64,000 nt of DNA from Gerris lacustris. Taxonomy: Eukaryota; Arthropoda; Insecta; Hemiptera; Gerridae. Under the pieces are notes generated by a model. It worked only from the letters and a program-made list of their open reading frames with translations. It ran no database searches and was not told the origin of the DNA. Position numbers and translations under genes: made by a program. Positions 10,761 through 23,400 of the stretch are shown piece after piece. Position 1 is the stretch's first letter. The number at the start of each line of letters is the position of its first letter. The DNA lies in NCBI GenBank assembly GCA_951217055.1, contig OX578286.1:8038033-8102032 (forward strand), read 5' to 3'.

Positions 10761-11577
10761 AGCCTGGGTCACATTAGGCTGGTGGCCAGCCGCGAATTGA
10801 GGAAGCCGCTGCTGTCAGCCTTTGATCAGCTTGGTGTGACCTCAAAATTCGAAGCTGGCGCCGCCAGCCGGCGAGTAATTGGAAGCGGCTGGTGAAGTTG
10901 GACGTGTTCAACTTTTGGTAGCCAGGCAGCGGCGACTAGAAAGTCACGTGACTCAATCTAGCCCCTACCACACCCCCCACCTTCACTCGCACTCGCTACC
11001 ACCAGCCATCAGCGCAATCTAACCACTCTAGCAGCACATCAGCGACGAGTAAATAAACACCTAGCCTTTATATTTTTTTATTGAAATCTGGCGAGTAGCA
11101 GCCAATACACTTTTATAATGTGACCGGGTTGCCAGCCACTACTTGGTAGTGCTACTGTCAGCCGCTGCTGCTAGCCTTCGATCAGCTTGGTGTGACCACA
11201 AAATTCGCAGCTGGCGCCGCCAGCCGGCGATTAATTGGAAGAGGCTGGTGAAGCTGGACGTGTTCAACTACCAAAAGTTCAGCCAGCCAGCGGCGACTGG
11301 CAAGTCACGTGACTCAATCTAGCCCCACCCACACCCTCCATCCCCCTCCTTCACTCGCACTCGCTACCGCCAGCCATCAGTGCAATCTGACCACTCTAGC
11401 AGCGCATCAGCGAGAGTAAATAAACACGTGGCTTTTATATTTTTTTTTTATTGAAAACTGGCGAGTAGCAACCAATACAATTTTATAATGTGACCGGGTT
11501 GCCAGCCGCTACTTGGTAGTGCTACTGTCAGCTGCTGATCAGCAGCGGCCGGCAACCAGCCTAGTGTGACCCAGGCT
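10761..11577. mobile_element. PIF/Harbinger-like MITE with TAA duplication
   Basis: Starts AGCCTGGGTCACATTAGGCT and ends with the inverse complement (AGCCTAGTGTGACCCAGGCT), with imperfect inverted repeats of about 35 bases. A TAA on each side (10758-10760, 11578-11580) fits the 3-bp TWA duplications of PIF/Harbinger elements. The inside is unusually GC-rich and contains a tandem duplication with a 356-base period (CAGCTTGGTGTGAC at 10827 and 11183). No transposase is present. The superfamily call rests on the duplication length and is an inference. Confidence 0.75.
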
Positions 11578-11580
11578 TAA

Positions 11581-12240
11581 TCCTCTCCGTCGGATCCAAT
11601 TTCCCTCTCTCCTTAATGCAAAAGCTGACTCGATGGAACTGGGGCCGGGCCGTGTAAATGCAACACCCTGTCAAGTGGTGTGTAAACTACACACAGGGAA
11701 ACCTTGCCCGGGACCAGGACCAGACGGCAGGGAACGCATTGTCTAATCGCCCCTTTAGTGTTAACTAAACCTGTTTCATTTTAACAATTCCAATATACTT
11801 GTACAGACGTCAATTTATTTTTCATTATATTTTGATTAAGTCTCTTTTATGTCATCCAAAATTAATAGTTGTCACGAAAATTCCTACATTTTTCAAGTTT
11901 TTTTTTTCTTTAGCGTGTAATTTATATTTTAAATTGTTAGTATTTATTTTGAAAAGAAAAAAATATATATATATAAAAAAAAATGTGTCATTAACTTTTG
12001 ATTAGAAATTGTTTTCGTAAAAATATTTAAAATTTAAGTAATAAGAAAAAACAAAAAACCGAGACAATCATGAAATTAATATCCGGGAGCAGCATTTTCA
12101 AGAATGCCTTGTTACACGGGTTGGTAAGTGTGCGCTTGTGTCAAATATGACGTAATCTATAAATATAAAATTAAAGTTTTCTTCTGTAAATTGGTCAGAA
12201 TTGAAAATGTTTTGGATACTTTTTCATTTCATATATCCCG
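11581..12240. other. AT-rich intron sequence
   Basis: Contains a short GC-richer stretch (11590-11750) after the MITE, then long A/T runs. Nothing coding or repeated elsewhere in the window was seen. Confidence 0.45.
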
Positions 12241-12249
12241 CAAACCGAT

Positions 12250-12805
12250 TCCGGCCTTAACTTTTTTCGTGTCGTCTTTCGTCTTTCGCCATGAGTCTGA
12301 TTTTATAGCCGCAAAACTGGCTACACGATATCGATTAATTTGTTTTCAGAGGGAAGCGCAAACATGTTGCGCATGTTGTAGTTTTTGTTTCATCGAAAAA
12401 TATTGAGTAGAACCAATGTTATTAACAATTTGGTACTCTTTTATAAAATGTTTAAAAATTATAACCTTAAAAAAATTTGGTTGACCCACCCACCATAGTC
12501 AAAACCGCTAATCAAAATGTTTGGGTACTTCTATACCCCCTAGACAATCACGGTTTTTTGTGCTTAGTCGGAAATTGGCTTAAACCGATAGAAAATTCCG
12601 AAAAGTTAAAAAAAAAATATATATTTTTACCCCTCTTAAAAAATTAATGATGGCGGACACAACTTTAAAGTTCTTTTGGAGGCTAATTGTGGCTAAACGG
12701 TAAGTCGTATTGAAAAGCAGATTGCATTTGGTAACTGATTTTAAAAGATCTACAACTTTGGTCCTATGACTTTTTGTGTTAAATCAATTGGTTCTACATA
12801 AGATT
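12250..12805 (+). repeat. Family F repeat, copy 1
   Basis: Shares with 21.49-22.06 kb a sequence running from CCGGCCTTAACTTTTTT through GAAGCGCAAACATGTTGCGC, GGAAATTGGCTTAAACCGAT and GATGGCGGACACAACTTTA to CTACAACTTTGGTC. A 3' part of the family is inverted at 55.72-55.92 kb. It ends about 40 bases before the acceptor of the next exon, so it probably supplies part of that intron's 3' region. Confidence 0.7.
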
Positions 12806-12847
12806 TATCATTTGTATAATTTCGTCAATTTTGTTGACAGAAAGCAG

Positions 12848-12999
12848 AAGGTCAAAGAGCGTATGGAGTGTCCCGTGACATGATAGTTGACAGCGATGAT
12901 CTTGCCAGACATGACAGCCTTGAAGATGAGCGGAAAGGTTACAAGTATGATGAAGTTGCTGACATACGATCACTTCTCGATCAGTTCATGACTACAACC
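12848..12999 (+). CDS. Unrecognised gene, proposed exon 3
   Basis: The open frame reads EGQRAYGVSRDMIVDSDD, then LARHDSLEDERKGYKYDE and a leucine-containing DIRSLLDQFMTTT. The donor ACC|GTAAGTAA is strong. Three acceptor AGs compete: exon starts at 12841, 12845 or 12848. The first AG is the best placed but joins out of phase with exon 2. Starts at 12845 or 12848 keep the frame. The peptide is charged and hydrophilic with no signal or membrane segment. I do not recognise a family. The next exon in the model is 30 kb away. Confidence 0.8.
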
Positions 13000-13099
13000 G
13001 TAAGTAACTCCAAATATCAAATATCTCATACTCCATATTCTATACTACACAGCATCATTGTTTGTGTAAATACTCCAAACCTATTTCTAAATAGCCTCA

Positions 13100-13100
13100 C

Positions 13101-13135
<35 letters not shown>
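13100..13135 (+). repeat. Poly-T run in intron
   Basis: A run of nearly 30 T residues about 110 bases after the exon 3 donor; possibly the tail of a short retroelement in minus orientation, but no head is recognisable. Confidence 0.6.
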
Positions 13136-13137
<2 letters not shown>

Positions 13138-13236
13138 TTTCCTTTATTCACATAATAATAACAAATTTTTAATACTACAATGTACAATTAATATAGTTAA
13201 TATTAATATACTAAATATTTGTAGGATATACTGGAG

Positions 13237-13769
13237 GACTACAACCATATAAATACATCGAAATGACCATAATTATATAAAAAAAAAAAAACGTATTTTG
13301 TCAATAAAAAATAAAATATTTTTTTCGAAATTTCCAAAATGTGGTATCTTTACTTTTTGTCCAAGAATGTTCAGGAATTATTTCAGATTTTTTGCACTTC
13401 ACATAAGCGAGATAGAGGTGGGGGACACGTTTCACAGCCGCTTCAAACTCGCCTACGCTCGCCCTATCAAAGTTATAACCAAAGAATTATATATTTTTGT
13501 ATTCACCTCGACGTACCCTTTTATATGATACCCCGCACGGTGTCGAAAAAAAATAAAAAAATTTAATCTAAGTTTTTTTACCCTAATTTTTTTGAAATAT
13601 ATTTTTTTAAGTCGCTATATTTTTAAAATATGTGGGTAGGTAGAAGACACATACATGCCAAATTTCAAAGTGATCGGACGAAATGTGTAGTCGTGAGAGC
13701 ACGCGACAGGACGGACGGACAGACACACGCAGGAAAATATAAGGGTCCTTGGTTTTGCCTACGGACCCT
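13237..13769 (-). repeat. Family B element, truncated
   Basis: Minus-strand copy of the family that starts GGTCCGTAGGCAAAACCAAGG. It contains the TGTGTCTGTCCGTCCGTCC segment, the TTTGAAATTTGGCATGTATG segment and the AAGATACCACATTTTGG segment. It lacks the final 200 or so bases (the part ending TTGCCTACGGACC). Frames on both strands here recur in every copy only because the DNA is repeated. Confidence 0.75.
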
Positions 13770-14684
13770 AAAAAATTACTTCTTGCATACGAGTCTGCCA
13801 GACAGTGAGCCATTTTCATGTAACGCTTTTCGCTGTCGTTTTTTAGTGTTGTTTTGTGGTAAGGCTTTGCCTCTTATCAATACTTTTTAATATAGGTAGT
13901 TAACTTTTTTTATTAGACTCTATAAATTTATGTTAATCAACAATTTATGTCGCCTTTGTGACTGTGATAATAATTAGTAAATCTTACGCATTTAATTATT
14001 TGTTTTGTTTATCTCCAACCTTTAAACGAAATATTACACAGCTGAAGCAGGTATCTAAATTTGAGGAGACGGGCTCTCAATGTTTCAAAACCTTTGGCGT
14101 TTTTTGTGAAATCCCGGATTTTTGATGCAAAACTATAATCGATATTAGCTGTTTGTACGATGTAGTTTATACTGAGTTCTCTCTTGCTCACGTATTGACA
14201 CATTTCATGGAAGTCATATGTGGGATTTCCACACCGGTACTTAACTTTTTTAATGATAAAGTATTGTAATTACTAAACTATATAAGATTTGTACATTTTA
14301 GGCCAAAAACTATTTTTACTGCACTATAAGTCTAAATCAAGTTATCTGGTTCGAACCACAGCGAGGTGAGACATATTTCACACTCATTATCACATCGAGT
14401 AGATTAGTAATGTAGTTGATTACCCGTCATGTTATTAGCTGATCAATAATGATGTATCAGGATGAAAAAGAAACGGCAGTAAATAAAATGAAAATCATAT
14501 TGCAAAAAATAATTAAAATCTGGAACAGATAACAGATTGTATAATTTCAAATAAACATTATAAATATCAAAGTCATTCTATACAATATATAAATATTTTC
14601 AAATTCATACGATAACATAATAACAAGATTAATTAAAATGTAGACGATTAAAAATCCATTAGGGACATACAAGTGATTAAATTT
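13770..14684. other. Intron sequence, little recognised
   Basis: A short H-type motif (CTTGCATACGAGTCTGC near 13788) is shared with 29.54 and 51.1 kb. The remainder is AT-rich with no supported gene. Confidence 0.45.
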
Positions 14685-15106
14685 AGTCAGCACACAGCCA
14701 GGGTCCGTAGGCCGTAACACTGTATAGTTAAAATAGTACCTTGTTGATGATGATTTTTGAATTGCTAAAAAGCTTACTTTGAATTATCCTATGGGTCTGA
14801 TATTCTCAAAACACATAAAGAAACTTCTAATAAAGTATTTTTTTGCCACTGAACCGGACTAAAACCATATAAATACATCGAAAATACCATAATTATAAAT
14901 AAAACGTATTTTGGCAATTAAAAATAAAATAATATTTTTTTCGAAATTTCCAAAAAGTGGTATCTTTACTTTTGGTCGAAGAATGTTCAGGAATTTTTTC
15001 AGTTTTTTTGCACTTCACATAACCGAGATAGAGGGAAGGGACACGTTTCACACCCACTTTAAACTTGCCTGCTCGCCCTATCAAAGTTATAACCAAAGAA
15101 TTATAT

Positions 15107-15653
<547 letters not shown>

Positions 15654-15941
15654 AATTATATATTTTTGTAATCAGCTCGACGTACCCTTTCATATGATAC
15701 CCCTCACGGTGTCGTAAAACAGTAAAAAAAAATGTTAACCCATAAGTTTTTTTACCCTAATTTTTTTGAAAAATATTTTTTTTAAGTCGCTATATTTTTA
15801 AAATATGTGGGTAAGTACAAGACACATACATGCCAAATTTCAAAGTGATCGGACGAAAGGTGTAGCCGTGAGAGCAGGCGACTGGACGGACGGACAGACA
15901 CACGCAGGAAAATATAAGGGTCCTTGGTTTCACCTATGGAA

Positions 15942-16150
15942 ACAGAAGGCTGAAACTTATATGGGACCGACAATGGGCTAATCATGACCTACCATTTAAA
16001 TGTAATTAAAATCGGATGTGCATTTTTTTAAAAGATATGTTTAGTTCGCAAAATTTTAGTGACAGACCGACACGGAACCTAAAATGTTCCCTGATGTCTG
16101 AAACGGATTTTTGTCTTAAAATTTTTGATATCGTACACATAACGATCAAC
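15942..16150 (+). repeat. Family C repeat, fragment
   Basis: Begins AACAGAAGGCTGAAACTTAT, adjoining the B element, and contains GACAGACCGACACGGAACC and the ATGTCTGAAACGGATTTTTG segment. The distal part is degraded. Confidence 0.6.
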
Positions 16151-16778
16151 GATCAAACGTTCTTCTTATTTGAACACCACAAAGACCAATAAGAGACTTA
16201 CATAAATATGTCAATATTGTTTTCTATACAATACAGGGAAAGGTTAACAATTAAATAATATTGTGTACGTTTGTTTATACATATTTCCATTATATTTACT
16301 TTAATATCTAATAAATGGAAATATCAAAAGATAAAAACAATACCAAAATAAAAGATTGTGTATTTTTTTAAGGGGGTATTTCCCCCTTTTTTACCGTTTA
16401 GGATTTGAGTCGATGGTAAGAGTTTTGGAGCAAAAAACCCAAAGGATTAAGAGTAGCGAGGGCATGGTATTAAAAGCTAGATTTCGATTTATCGGACCCC
16501 CCCCCAAAGAAAAAAAGAAAATAACGTAAGCAAAGAGAAATGAAATAACATTGGTCCTGTTCTTTTGCGTGTGTTTTTACCGGTGTTATTTTTTTCATCT
16601 CTGCAGACTTAGAATCAGTTTAGGCAACAAAACAAAAGGAAAAACAACACTATTATTTAAACAAACTTCCTTTTTTTTAACACAAAATCGGGAAATGTTT
16701 AAATTTCATCGGTATTTATTTATTTACTTTAATTGTTTTCAAAATATTATAATCTTGTTCACTTCAAAGATACTTTTA
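16151..16778. other. AT-rich intron sequence, nothing recognised
   Basis: Contains a C-run near 16497. A frame at 16551-16820 runs into the E repeat and has no family resemblance. Confidence 0.45.
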
Positions 16779-17210
16779 TCTCCAGTTGGGAGAAGAAGTT
16801 ATGATTTTGGATTAGTTTAGAGGGACTAAAGCAAGTCTTTTCTTCCCTGAACTCAAAATGTAGGGAGAGAAAGAAGTATTGCCAAATTAATTATTTTATA
16901 TAAAGTAGAGAATAAATGGCTGATATAGTGACGTTGTTGAAATCATGTTGGCGACACTGCTTTTTCGACCTTATTTGTAATTTGCGCTTATCATTGTTTA
17001 AACCAGCATCTAAATAACCTTCTATTTGAGTTTAATTGCAATTCATATTTGGTTTTAATATTGGATCTCTTATATCTGCTATTAAAAGTGCTATCAATTA
17101 TTGTTATTTATTAAAATAATAAATGCAAATAGTGCAATGGACGAAGATGCGTTTTCTCCCTACTGGATATAAAATATTGTATGTACCTCGGGAGTAAAGT
17201 GCTATAATCC
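16779..17210 (-). repeat. Family E element, inverted copy
   Basis: The reverse complement matches the distal parts of the E copies at 0.6-2.5 kb: CTAAACTAATCCAAAATC, the TTCTACTTTATATAAAAT block, the AGATGCTGGTTTAAACA block and CCATTGCACTATTTGC. The TCCCGAGGCG hairpin units are missing and a C-run with CCTCGGGAG takes their place. Confidence 0.65.
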
Positions 17211-17232
17211 CCCCCCCCCCCTTCCACGACGC

Positions 17233-17575
17233 AATAGGGTATTTCAAAACTAACCTTAACCTCTTATAAACTCTTACATAAACTTAACCTCTTACAAACT
17301 CTTACATAACCTTAACCTATTATAAATCTAACCTTGCCTTAACCTCTTATAAATCTAACCTAGCCTTAACTTCTTACAAACTCATACATAACCTTAACCT
17401 CTTAATAACTCTTACCTAACCTTAACCTCTTATAAACTCTAAACTAGGCCTGACCTCTTATAAACTCTAACCTAGCATTAATCTCGTATAAGCTCTAACC
17501 TAGTCTTAACCTTTTATAAACTCTTAAATAACCTTACTTAACCTCCTAATTAATCTTACCTAACCTAAATGTATA
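17233..17575 (+). repeat. Degenerate CTTAACCTCTTATAAACTC repeat
   Basis: About a dozen imperfect units of roughly 28 bases combining TAACCTTAACC-type and CTTATAAACTC-type motifs. The insect telomere repeat is TTAGG; the CCTAA-like pieces here are too irregular to call it telomeric. It is best described as a decayed minisatellite. Confidence 0.7.
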
Positions 17576-18039
17576 TATTTATAAAATTTAAGTTGTGTCT
17601 GTTCATTGACTGGAATTAGAAAATTGTTGGATTATTTTTAATTTTATACATAACGATAACCAAAACCGGTCTCAAATATTTTCCTGTCTGTCTATTACCA
17701 ACAGTCTTTATACGCACAAAACTGGTTGAAAGATGGTTCAGTACTTTCGGAATAATTAACTATAACATAAACAATGTGTGTGCTTCGTTTTGAAGCATAA
17801 GTTTTTGTACATTCTTCTCTCTACATCTCCTAAACTTATTCATTTCAACAAATGATAAATAATACATTAACAGATTTGAAAATTGAAAGGATTTGCCTTA
17901 GAAGTGTAATTATCTGTGTGGTCATAGACAAGATCATGGCAAAATATTGCAGACTTCAGTTTAAAGGAAGATTCATATAAACTTCAAACAGTATTTCTTT
18001 AAATTGTTACTTCCTTATGTTTTTTATTGTTATTTTTCT

Positions 18040-18225
18040 TTGTTTTTTGACTAAATAACTATTAAGAGAAAGGGATGTTTAGTCCAATGTACTTTGGGAG
18101 AAAGGAATATCTCACTTCTGTTTTTATAAGGGGAGTAGCAGTCTAAAGAAGAATATTCCGTACATTACTCCCCTTTTATAATAAGAGGAGTAACAATCTA
18201 AAGAAGTGCTCTTTAAACAACTGAA
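18040..18225 (+). repeat. Family G repeat
   Basis: Contains ATAACTATTAAGAGAAAGGG, GTTTAGTCCAATGTACTTTG, and two copies of a segment like GGAGTAGCAGTCTAAAGAAG. The same family is at 40.35-41.27 kb, split by a B element, and partly at 20.63 kb. Confidence 0.6.
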
Positions 18226-19119
18226 TCACTTGTCATATGTTTCTATGGACTCTCTCTTAAGAAACTTATCTCACATCAAAATAAATGAAAATAGATTTGT
18301 TAATATTTGCTTTTCTTCTTTTCACTCTTTGTTAAGTGCGGCGGACTGTGGGATTTAGTCCTTATTAGAGTTTTATCTCCATTTAACATGTTTATCTACT
18401 TTCTCCAGCATCGTACACCCATAATAGCCTAATCCTGGACTCAGTGCATTCATCAGTTGCGGAGACAATCCAATCCTTTTTCCTTGAGTGCAATCCTGAC
18501 TTAGCTACTCTAGTTGATAATACTATTTTTGGCACTAAATCATCATTCTTGCACTACTATAGCCATTTCATCCACTTTCACAGTACACCAAGGATTGTAA
18601 TACAAATCCTAATATGTCTTGTTTCTGTATCAATTAGCTAAGCCATGAAATATTTCCTTCTCTTATAGACCTATTAAACTTTCAATTCACGTAAGGGGCT
18701 CATGCTAGAAATCAGTGGCTTTTTCTCCTTGTGCATAATATATTGCAATATCATGTAAGCCAAGCGATTAAATAAAATCCCTAAATAGTTTTGTTTCCAA
18801 AGGCAACGATATCTTATCATTACATTATGAATATAAATATCCTGTGAATTACAGATAAATAACTTTTTTTTTATATTAAGTGTGAATACAAAAATTAAAT
18901 ACGAACGATAGGACCTTCTCATAATCTTCGTTTCAAGTGATTTCTTAAAATGAGGAAATTGAAATACAAAGAAGAAAGTAAATTTTAAAAGATTTCAGAA
19001 CTAAATAAAAAATAGTTGTTACGGAAATCGAATCTCCGTAATATTTAAGTCGAAGAGTATTTATAAGTCAAAATATACCAAAGGCCAGTGGAAATTTCCG
19101 GAAAAAATTAATTTACCTT
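18226..19119. other. Intron sequence, no supported gene
   Basis: The frame 18444-18641 gives a protein-like string (MHSSVAETIQSFFLECNP) and could be a decayed retrotransposon piece, but no conserved motif supports it. Confidence 0.4.
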
Positions 19120-19490
19120 TTCGTTATTACCGATAAAAAACATTGTGACCCCCCTGGGGATCGAACCAGGAACCCTTTCCTCTAGTAATACGTGGAAATT
19201 GTTTAATTTTCAGCTTTTACTAGAAAAAGGCAAAATATGATTTTGCCTTTTCTTATTATTTTACATAATAAAAAAAAGAATGTAATTTGATCTGATTATC
19301 TGCGGGAATGCAATCTCGCGGTTAATGCATGTCACGTTAAAAAATAAATATTTTTTAAAATTTTGAGTGGGTTATCAAATGAAAGGTTATATCAAAAAGC
19401 ATTAACATTTTGCAAGCATCCCCCCCCCCTTATTTTAACTAATTTCATGTTCACAATACCAACGAAACCCTTTTGACGTGAGACTTCACG
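19120..19490 (-). repeat. D-like repeat with T-arm-like motif
   Basis: Contains CCCTGGGGATCGAACCAGG, whose reverse strand is a T-arm with a perfect B-box GGTTCGATCCC, then GAGTGGGTTATCAAATGAAAG and ends TACCAACGAAACCC. It combines pieces seen in the 7.5-kb D element and the tRNA-like segment at 29.48 kb. Confidence 0.6.
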
Positions 19491-19872
19491 CACAACCATT
19501 TTCTTCCTCCATCCTCTATTCTATAACCATTGTTTTGACTAATGTTTCACTGAGGTAATAAAATGATATGAAGCTAAGACCTTTTTTGATATGCCAGCCC
19601 TAAAATATTTATTTTTACCTTCGGATAATAATAAAACATTTAAAGTAATAATTACCTATTTCTATTTAACACATTCCAAAAGAGAAAAGAGATTAATTCA
19701 ATTCAAAGAATACGAGGAAAGATTTAAATTTAGTTTAAAAGTGACATTTTGAAGGATAAGTATCTAATATAAAAATAAGCAAATTTAAATTAAATTGTCC
19801 GGTGTGAATAAGTTTCTTTTTATATTTATAAGTCTCAAGATAATAAAATGTTGAATAAATTAAAAGAAAATA
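19491..19872. other. AT-rich intron sequence
   Basis: No repeat shared within the window, no coding signal. Confidence 0.4.
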
Positions 19873-20514
19873 AACAGGTCAAGTGTGTGCTAGTCAGCAC
19901 ACAGCGAGGGTCCGTAGGCAACACTGTATAGTTTAAGTAGTACCCTTTTGATGGTGTTTTTTAAAATGCTAAAAAGCTTACTTTGAACTATCCTCTAGGT
20001 CTGATATTCTTAAAACACATAAACGAACTTCTGATAAAGTATTTTTGCCACTGAACCGGGCTACAGTCATATAAATACATCAAAAAGACCATAGTTATAA
20101 AAAAACGTATTTTGTCAATAAAAAATAAAAGAATATTTTTATAAGCGAGATAGTGGGAGGGGGGGGGGGGGGGGGCACGTTTTATACCCACTTCAAACTT
20201 GCCTACGCTCGCCCCATCAAAGTTATAACCAAATAATTATATATTTTTGTAATCAGCTCGACGTACCCTTTCATATGATACCCCTCACGGTGTCGAAAAA
20301 AAATTTTAACCCTTACGTTTTTTTGCCCTTTTTTTTGAAAAATATTATTTTTTATGTCACTATATTTTAAAATATGTGGGTAGGTACAAGACACATGCAT
20401 TCAAAATTTCAAAGTGATCGGACGAAAGGTGTAGCCGTGAGAGCACGCGACAGGACGTACGGACAGACACACGCAGGAAAATATAAGGGTCCTTGGTTTT
20501 GCCTACGGACCCTA
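19873..20514 (-). repeat. Family B element, complete copy
   Basis: Runs from the CAGGTCAAGTGTGTGCTAG tail and GGTCCGTAGGCAACAC at the left to TTTTGCCTACGGACC at the right. The two GGTCCGTAGGCAA motifs are inverted with respect to each other. A run of about 18 G residues lies inside. Compared with the other B copies it lacks the AAGTAAAGATACC segment. Confidence 0.8.
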
Positions 20515-21221
20515 AAAATAAAAAATCGAAAGAAAATTTCAAAATAATTCAGAACTAGCTCTAGCAACACGTGGAAATTATTTAATTTTCTACTGTTAAG
20601 ATAAATATGCGAAATGTGCCGTCTGCTGGGTCTTACTCCTCTCTTTTTTCTTTATAAGGGGAGTAACAATCTAAAGAAGTGTCGTTTCAACCTCACTTGG
20701 GTCATTATCAAGCTTATTAAGTGTTCTTATAGAACATCCAAAAGTATCTGCTAATTAACTTCGCTGTATTTGTGGTAATTATTTGCTCAACAAAGTTCTG
20801 CTTTTCTACTTTTGAAAAATATTTTATTAAAAGAGAAAATCTATCTATTTTTAGAGTTTATAAAAATCAAACTCTGTCTCTCTCAGCAACACAATAATAT
20901 GGTACAGATAAAAATAATTCTCTACTTGTAATTAAATAAAAACATTACTTCGTTAACAACTATAAAATTATAAAAGTTGTTTTTCCTCGGAAAAAGTTGT
21001 TATACTAACTAAAAACTTATAATATACACGGTCAAGTTAACTAGCATAATCCCAAGCGAATAAGCATCGTCCCAAAACTTTTATGATTTATAAAGCATTG
21101 TGGTTAAACTTTGTTAGTTTTACTTGTTGGGAAAAGTTTCACCGTGCTCTTTACAGCCATTTTAAAACATGTTATTTTTAATTGTATTATTTTTGAATAA
21201 ACAATTGTCTATTGTCAAAAA
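20515..21221. other. Intron sequence with a G-family fragment
   Basis: A short family G piece (GGGGAGTAACAATCTAAAGAAG) lies at 20656-20678. The rest is AT-rich and unassigned. Confidence 0.45.
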
Positions 21222-21256
21222 AGTCTGTCAATTAGTGTGGCACATAGCTTCTCCCG
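21222..21256 (+). repeat. Family C head fragment
   Basis: GTCTGTCAATTAGTGTGGCACATAGCTTCT-like sequence, the first 30 or so bases of family C, followed by unrelated sequence. Similar isolated heads are at 54.88 kb. Confidence 0.55.
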
Positions 21257-21374
21257 TTTATTCAATGGACGAATAGTCACTTGAATATAGTCGTAAAATA
21301 AAAAATAGTTTCTACTTTGAATTTAAGACGCGATTATTAAAATAAACTATTTAAATTTTATTCAGGGACAATAA

Positions 21375-21470
21375 TAGTTGCTCATTGCTACAGCATTTGC
21401 TTACCGTGCATAAGGTTTGGGTTTCGATTCCCGGGGTCGGTGTTAACCCAGCGTCACCATATTAATGGGT
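21375..21470 (+). repeat. tRNA-derived short element (possible SINE head)
   Basis: Contains TTGGGTTTCGATTCCCGG, which fits a B-box with a short flanking stem, about 55 bases after a weak A-box-like stretch (CAGCATTTGCTTACC). It directly precedes a family F copy, which may be the body of the same element. Confidence 0.4.
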
Positions 21471-21486
21471 AGTTACTTAAGTGAAG

Positions 21487-22060
21487 TGGCCGAATCCGGC
21501 CTTAACTTTTTTTGTGTATGTATGTGTGTCTGTCACCACCAGCTCGACTTTATAGGCGAAAACTGGCTGAACAAAATCGATCAATTATTTCAGAGGTGAG
21601 CGCAAGCATGTTGCGCATGTTTTAGGATTGGTTTCATCGAAAAATATTGAGTAAAACTAAAGTTATTAAAATTATTTATTTATTTATTTTATTTAAAAAT
21701 AACGTACAAAAATGAGGGTTGACAGTATATTAAGAGGCAAAACCCACTGACTAGCTCATCAAAATGTTTGGGCACTTCTATAGACCACCTACAGGCTCGC
21801 GGTATTTTGCGTTTGGTCGGAAATTGGCCCAAACCGACTGGAAAAATCCGAAAAGTTAAGAAAAAAAATGTTTACCCCCCTTATAACATTTAAGATGGTG
21901 GACGCAACTTTACATTTTTTTGGAGGCTTATTGCGGCTAAAGTCGTATCGAAATGCTGATTACACCAGTGGTTACTGATTGTAAAATATCTACAACTTTG
22001 GTCTTATGAATTTTTGTCATACCTCTATCGGTTCTATCTTAAATAGAGCTATATTTTATA
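21487..22060 (+). repeat. Family F repeat, copy 2
   Basis: Matches 12.25-12.80 kb: CCGGCCTTAACTTTTTT, GAGCGCAAGCATGTTGCGC, GGAAATTGGCCCAAACCGA, AAGATGGTGGACGCAACTTT, CTACAACTTTGGTC. A TATTTATTTATTT-rich segment is inserted near 21670. Confidence 0.7.
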
Positions 22061-22638
22061 TTTAAAAAAAAAAATCAGTTTTAACTCCTTTGTCGTCCGA
22101 AATTGTTGACCGATTTTATTTCTGATTAAGGCGCTTAAACCGAATGCTCTTTAAATCGAGTATTATTTGTTCTAGAACTAGAGTTATTATGGTTGATGAA
22201 GCGTATCTGGAGCACCACGTATAGAAATGGAAAAAATGACAAATATAATGCATATATAATTAAAGTGTTTCTTGTATATTGATAAACAATGCATTATTTA
22301 TGGATACTTTTTCATTTCATACTCTCTCGAAAAACCAGCTATGCTACATCGAAGCCCAGTTAATCTACGACAGATACATACGCCCAAGATTCACAAAATC
22401 AACCTGTATACAGCTGTGTCTCAAAATAGAGGACTGAAGATGAAAAAATGTATTAAGAGAAAACTTATGAAATGAAGAAGTATCTATAATTGGTGCATTT
22501 TTGACCAATCTACAGAAGACTTTAAATATATGTGCCAGTTTTTTTTTTTTTTTTCATTTCTATACATGATGCCCCAGATACGCTACATCAACCAGAATTG
22601 TTCTTTATTACTATATTACTTAGTTTCAATTGGCTATT

Positions 22639-23400
22639 TTTAGGGTCTGTAGGCAAAACCAAGGACCCTTATATTTTCCAGCGTGTGTCTGTCCGTCCGT
22701 CCTGTCGCCTGCTCTCAAGGCTACACTTTTCGTCCGACCACTTTGAAATTTGGCATGTATGTGTCTTGTACCTGCCCACATATTTTAAAAATATAGCAAC
22801 TTAAAAAAAATATTTTTCAAAAAATTAGGGTAAAAAAAATTAAGGGTTAACATTATTTTATTTTTTTTCGACACCGTGAGGGGTATCATAATATGAAAGG
22901 GTACGTCGAGCTGATTACAAAAATATATAATTCTTTGGTTATAACTTTGATAGGGCGAGCGTAGGCAAGTTTGAAGTGGGTGTGAAACGTGTCCCCCCCC
23001 CCCCACCCCTCTATCTCGCTTATGTGAAGTGCAAAAAATCTGAAAAAATTCTTAAACATTCTTCGACCAAAAGTAAAGATACCACACTTTTTGGAAATTT
23101 CGAAAAAAATATAAATAATTATTAAAATAATAATAAATCATTTTATTTTTTATTGAAAAAATACGTTTTTTATAACTTTGGTCTTTTCGATGTATTTATA
23201 TGGTTGTAGTCCGCTTATGAGGCAAAAAAATACTTTATCAGAAGTTTGTTTATGTATTTTGAGAATATCAGGCCAATAGGATAGTTCAAAGTAAGCTTTT
23301 TAGCATTTTAAAAAACAGCATCAATAGGGTACTACTTAAACTATACAGTGTGGCCTACGGACTCTCGCTGTGTGCTGACTAGCACACGCTTGACCTGTTT
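22639..23400 (+). repeat. Family B element, complete plus-strand copy
   Basis: Starts TAGGGTCTGTAGGCAAAACC and ends GTGTGGCCTACGGACTCTCG followed by the TGTGCTGACTAGCACACG hairpin tail. It is about 760 bases and the best-preserved copy for defining the family. The paired GTAGGC ends suggest a TIR element with an asymmetric tail. No protein is encoded. Confidence 0.8.

Noticed and set aside
13607..13890. Recurrent small peptide with GSVGKTKDPYIFLRVSVRPS / WVGRRHIHAKFQSDR motifs
   Set aside because: The peptide appears in every B element on both strands because the DNA is a dispersed repeat; no start, splice or codon signal supports translation.
17233..17575. Possible telomeric repeat
   Set aside because: Units are irregular 28-mers with TAACCTTAACC pieces, not a regular TTAGG or TTAGGG tract.
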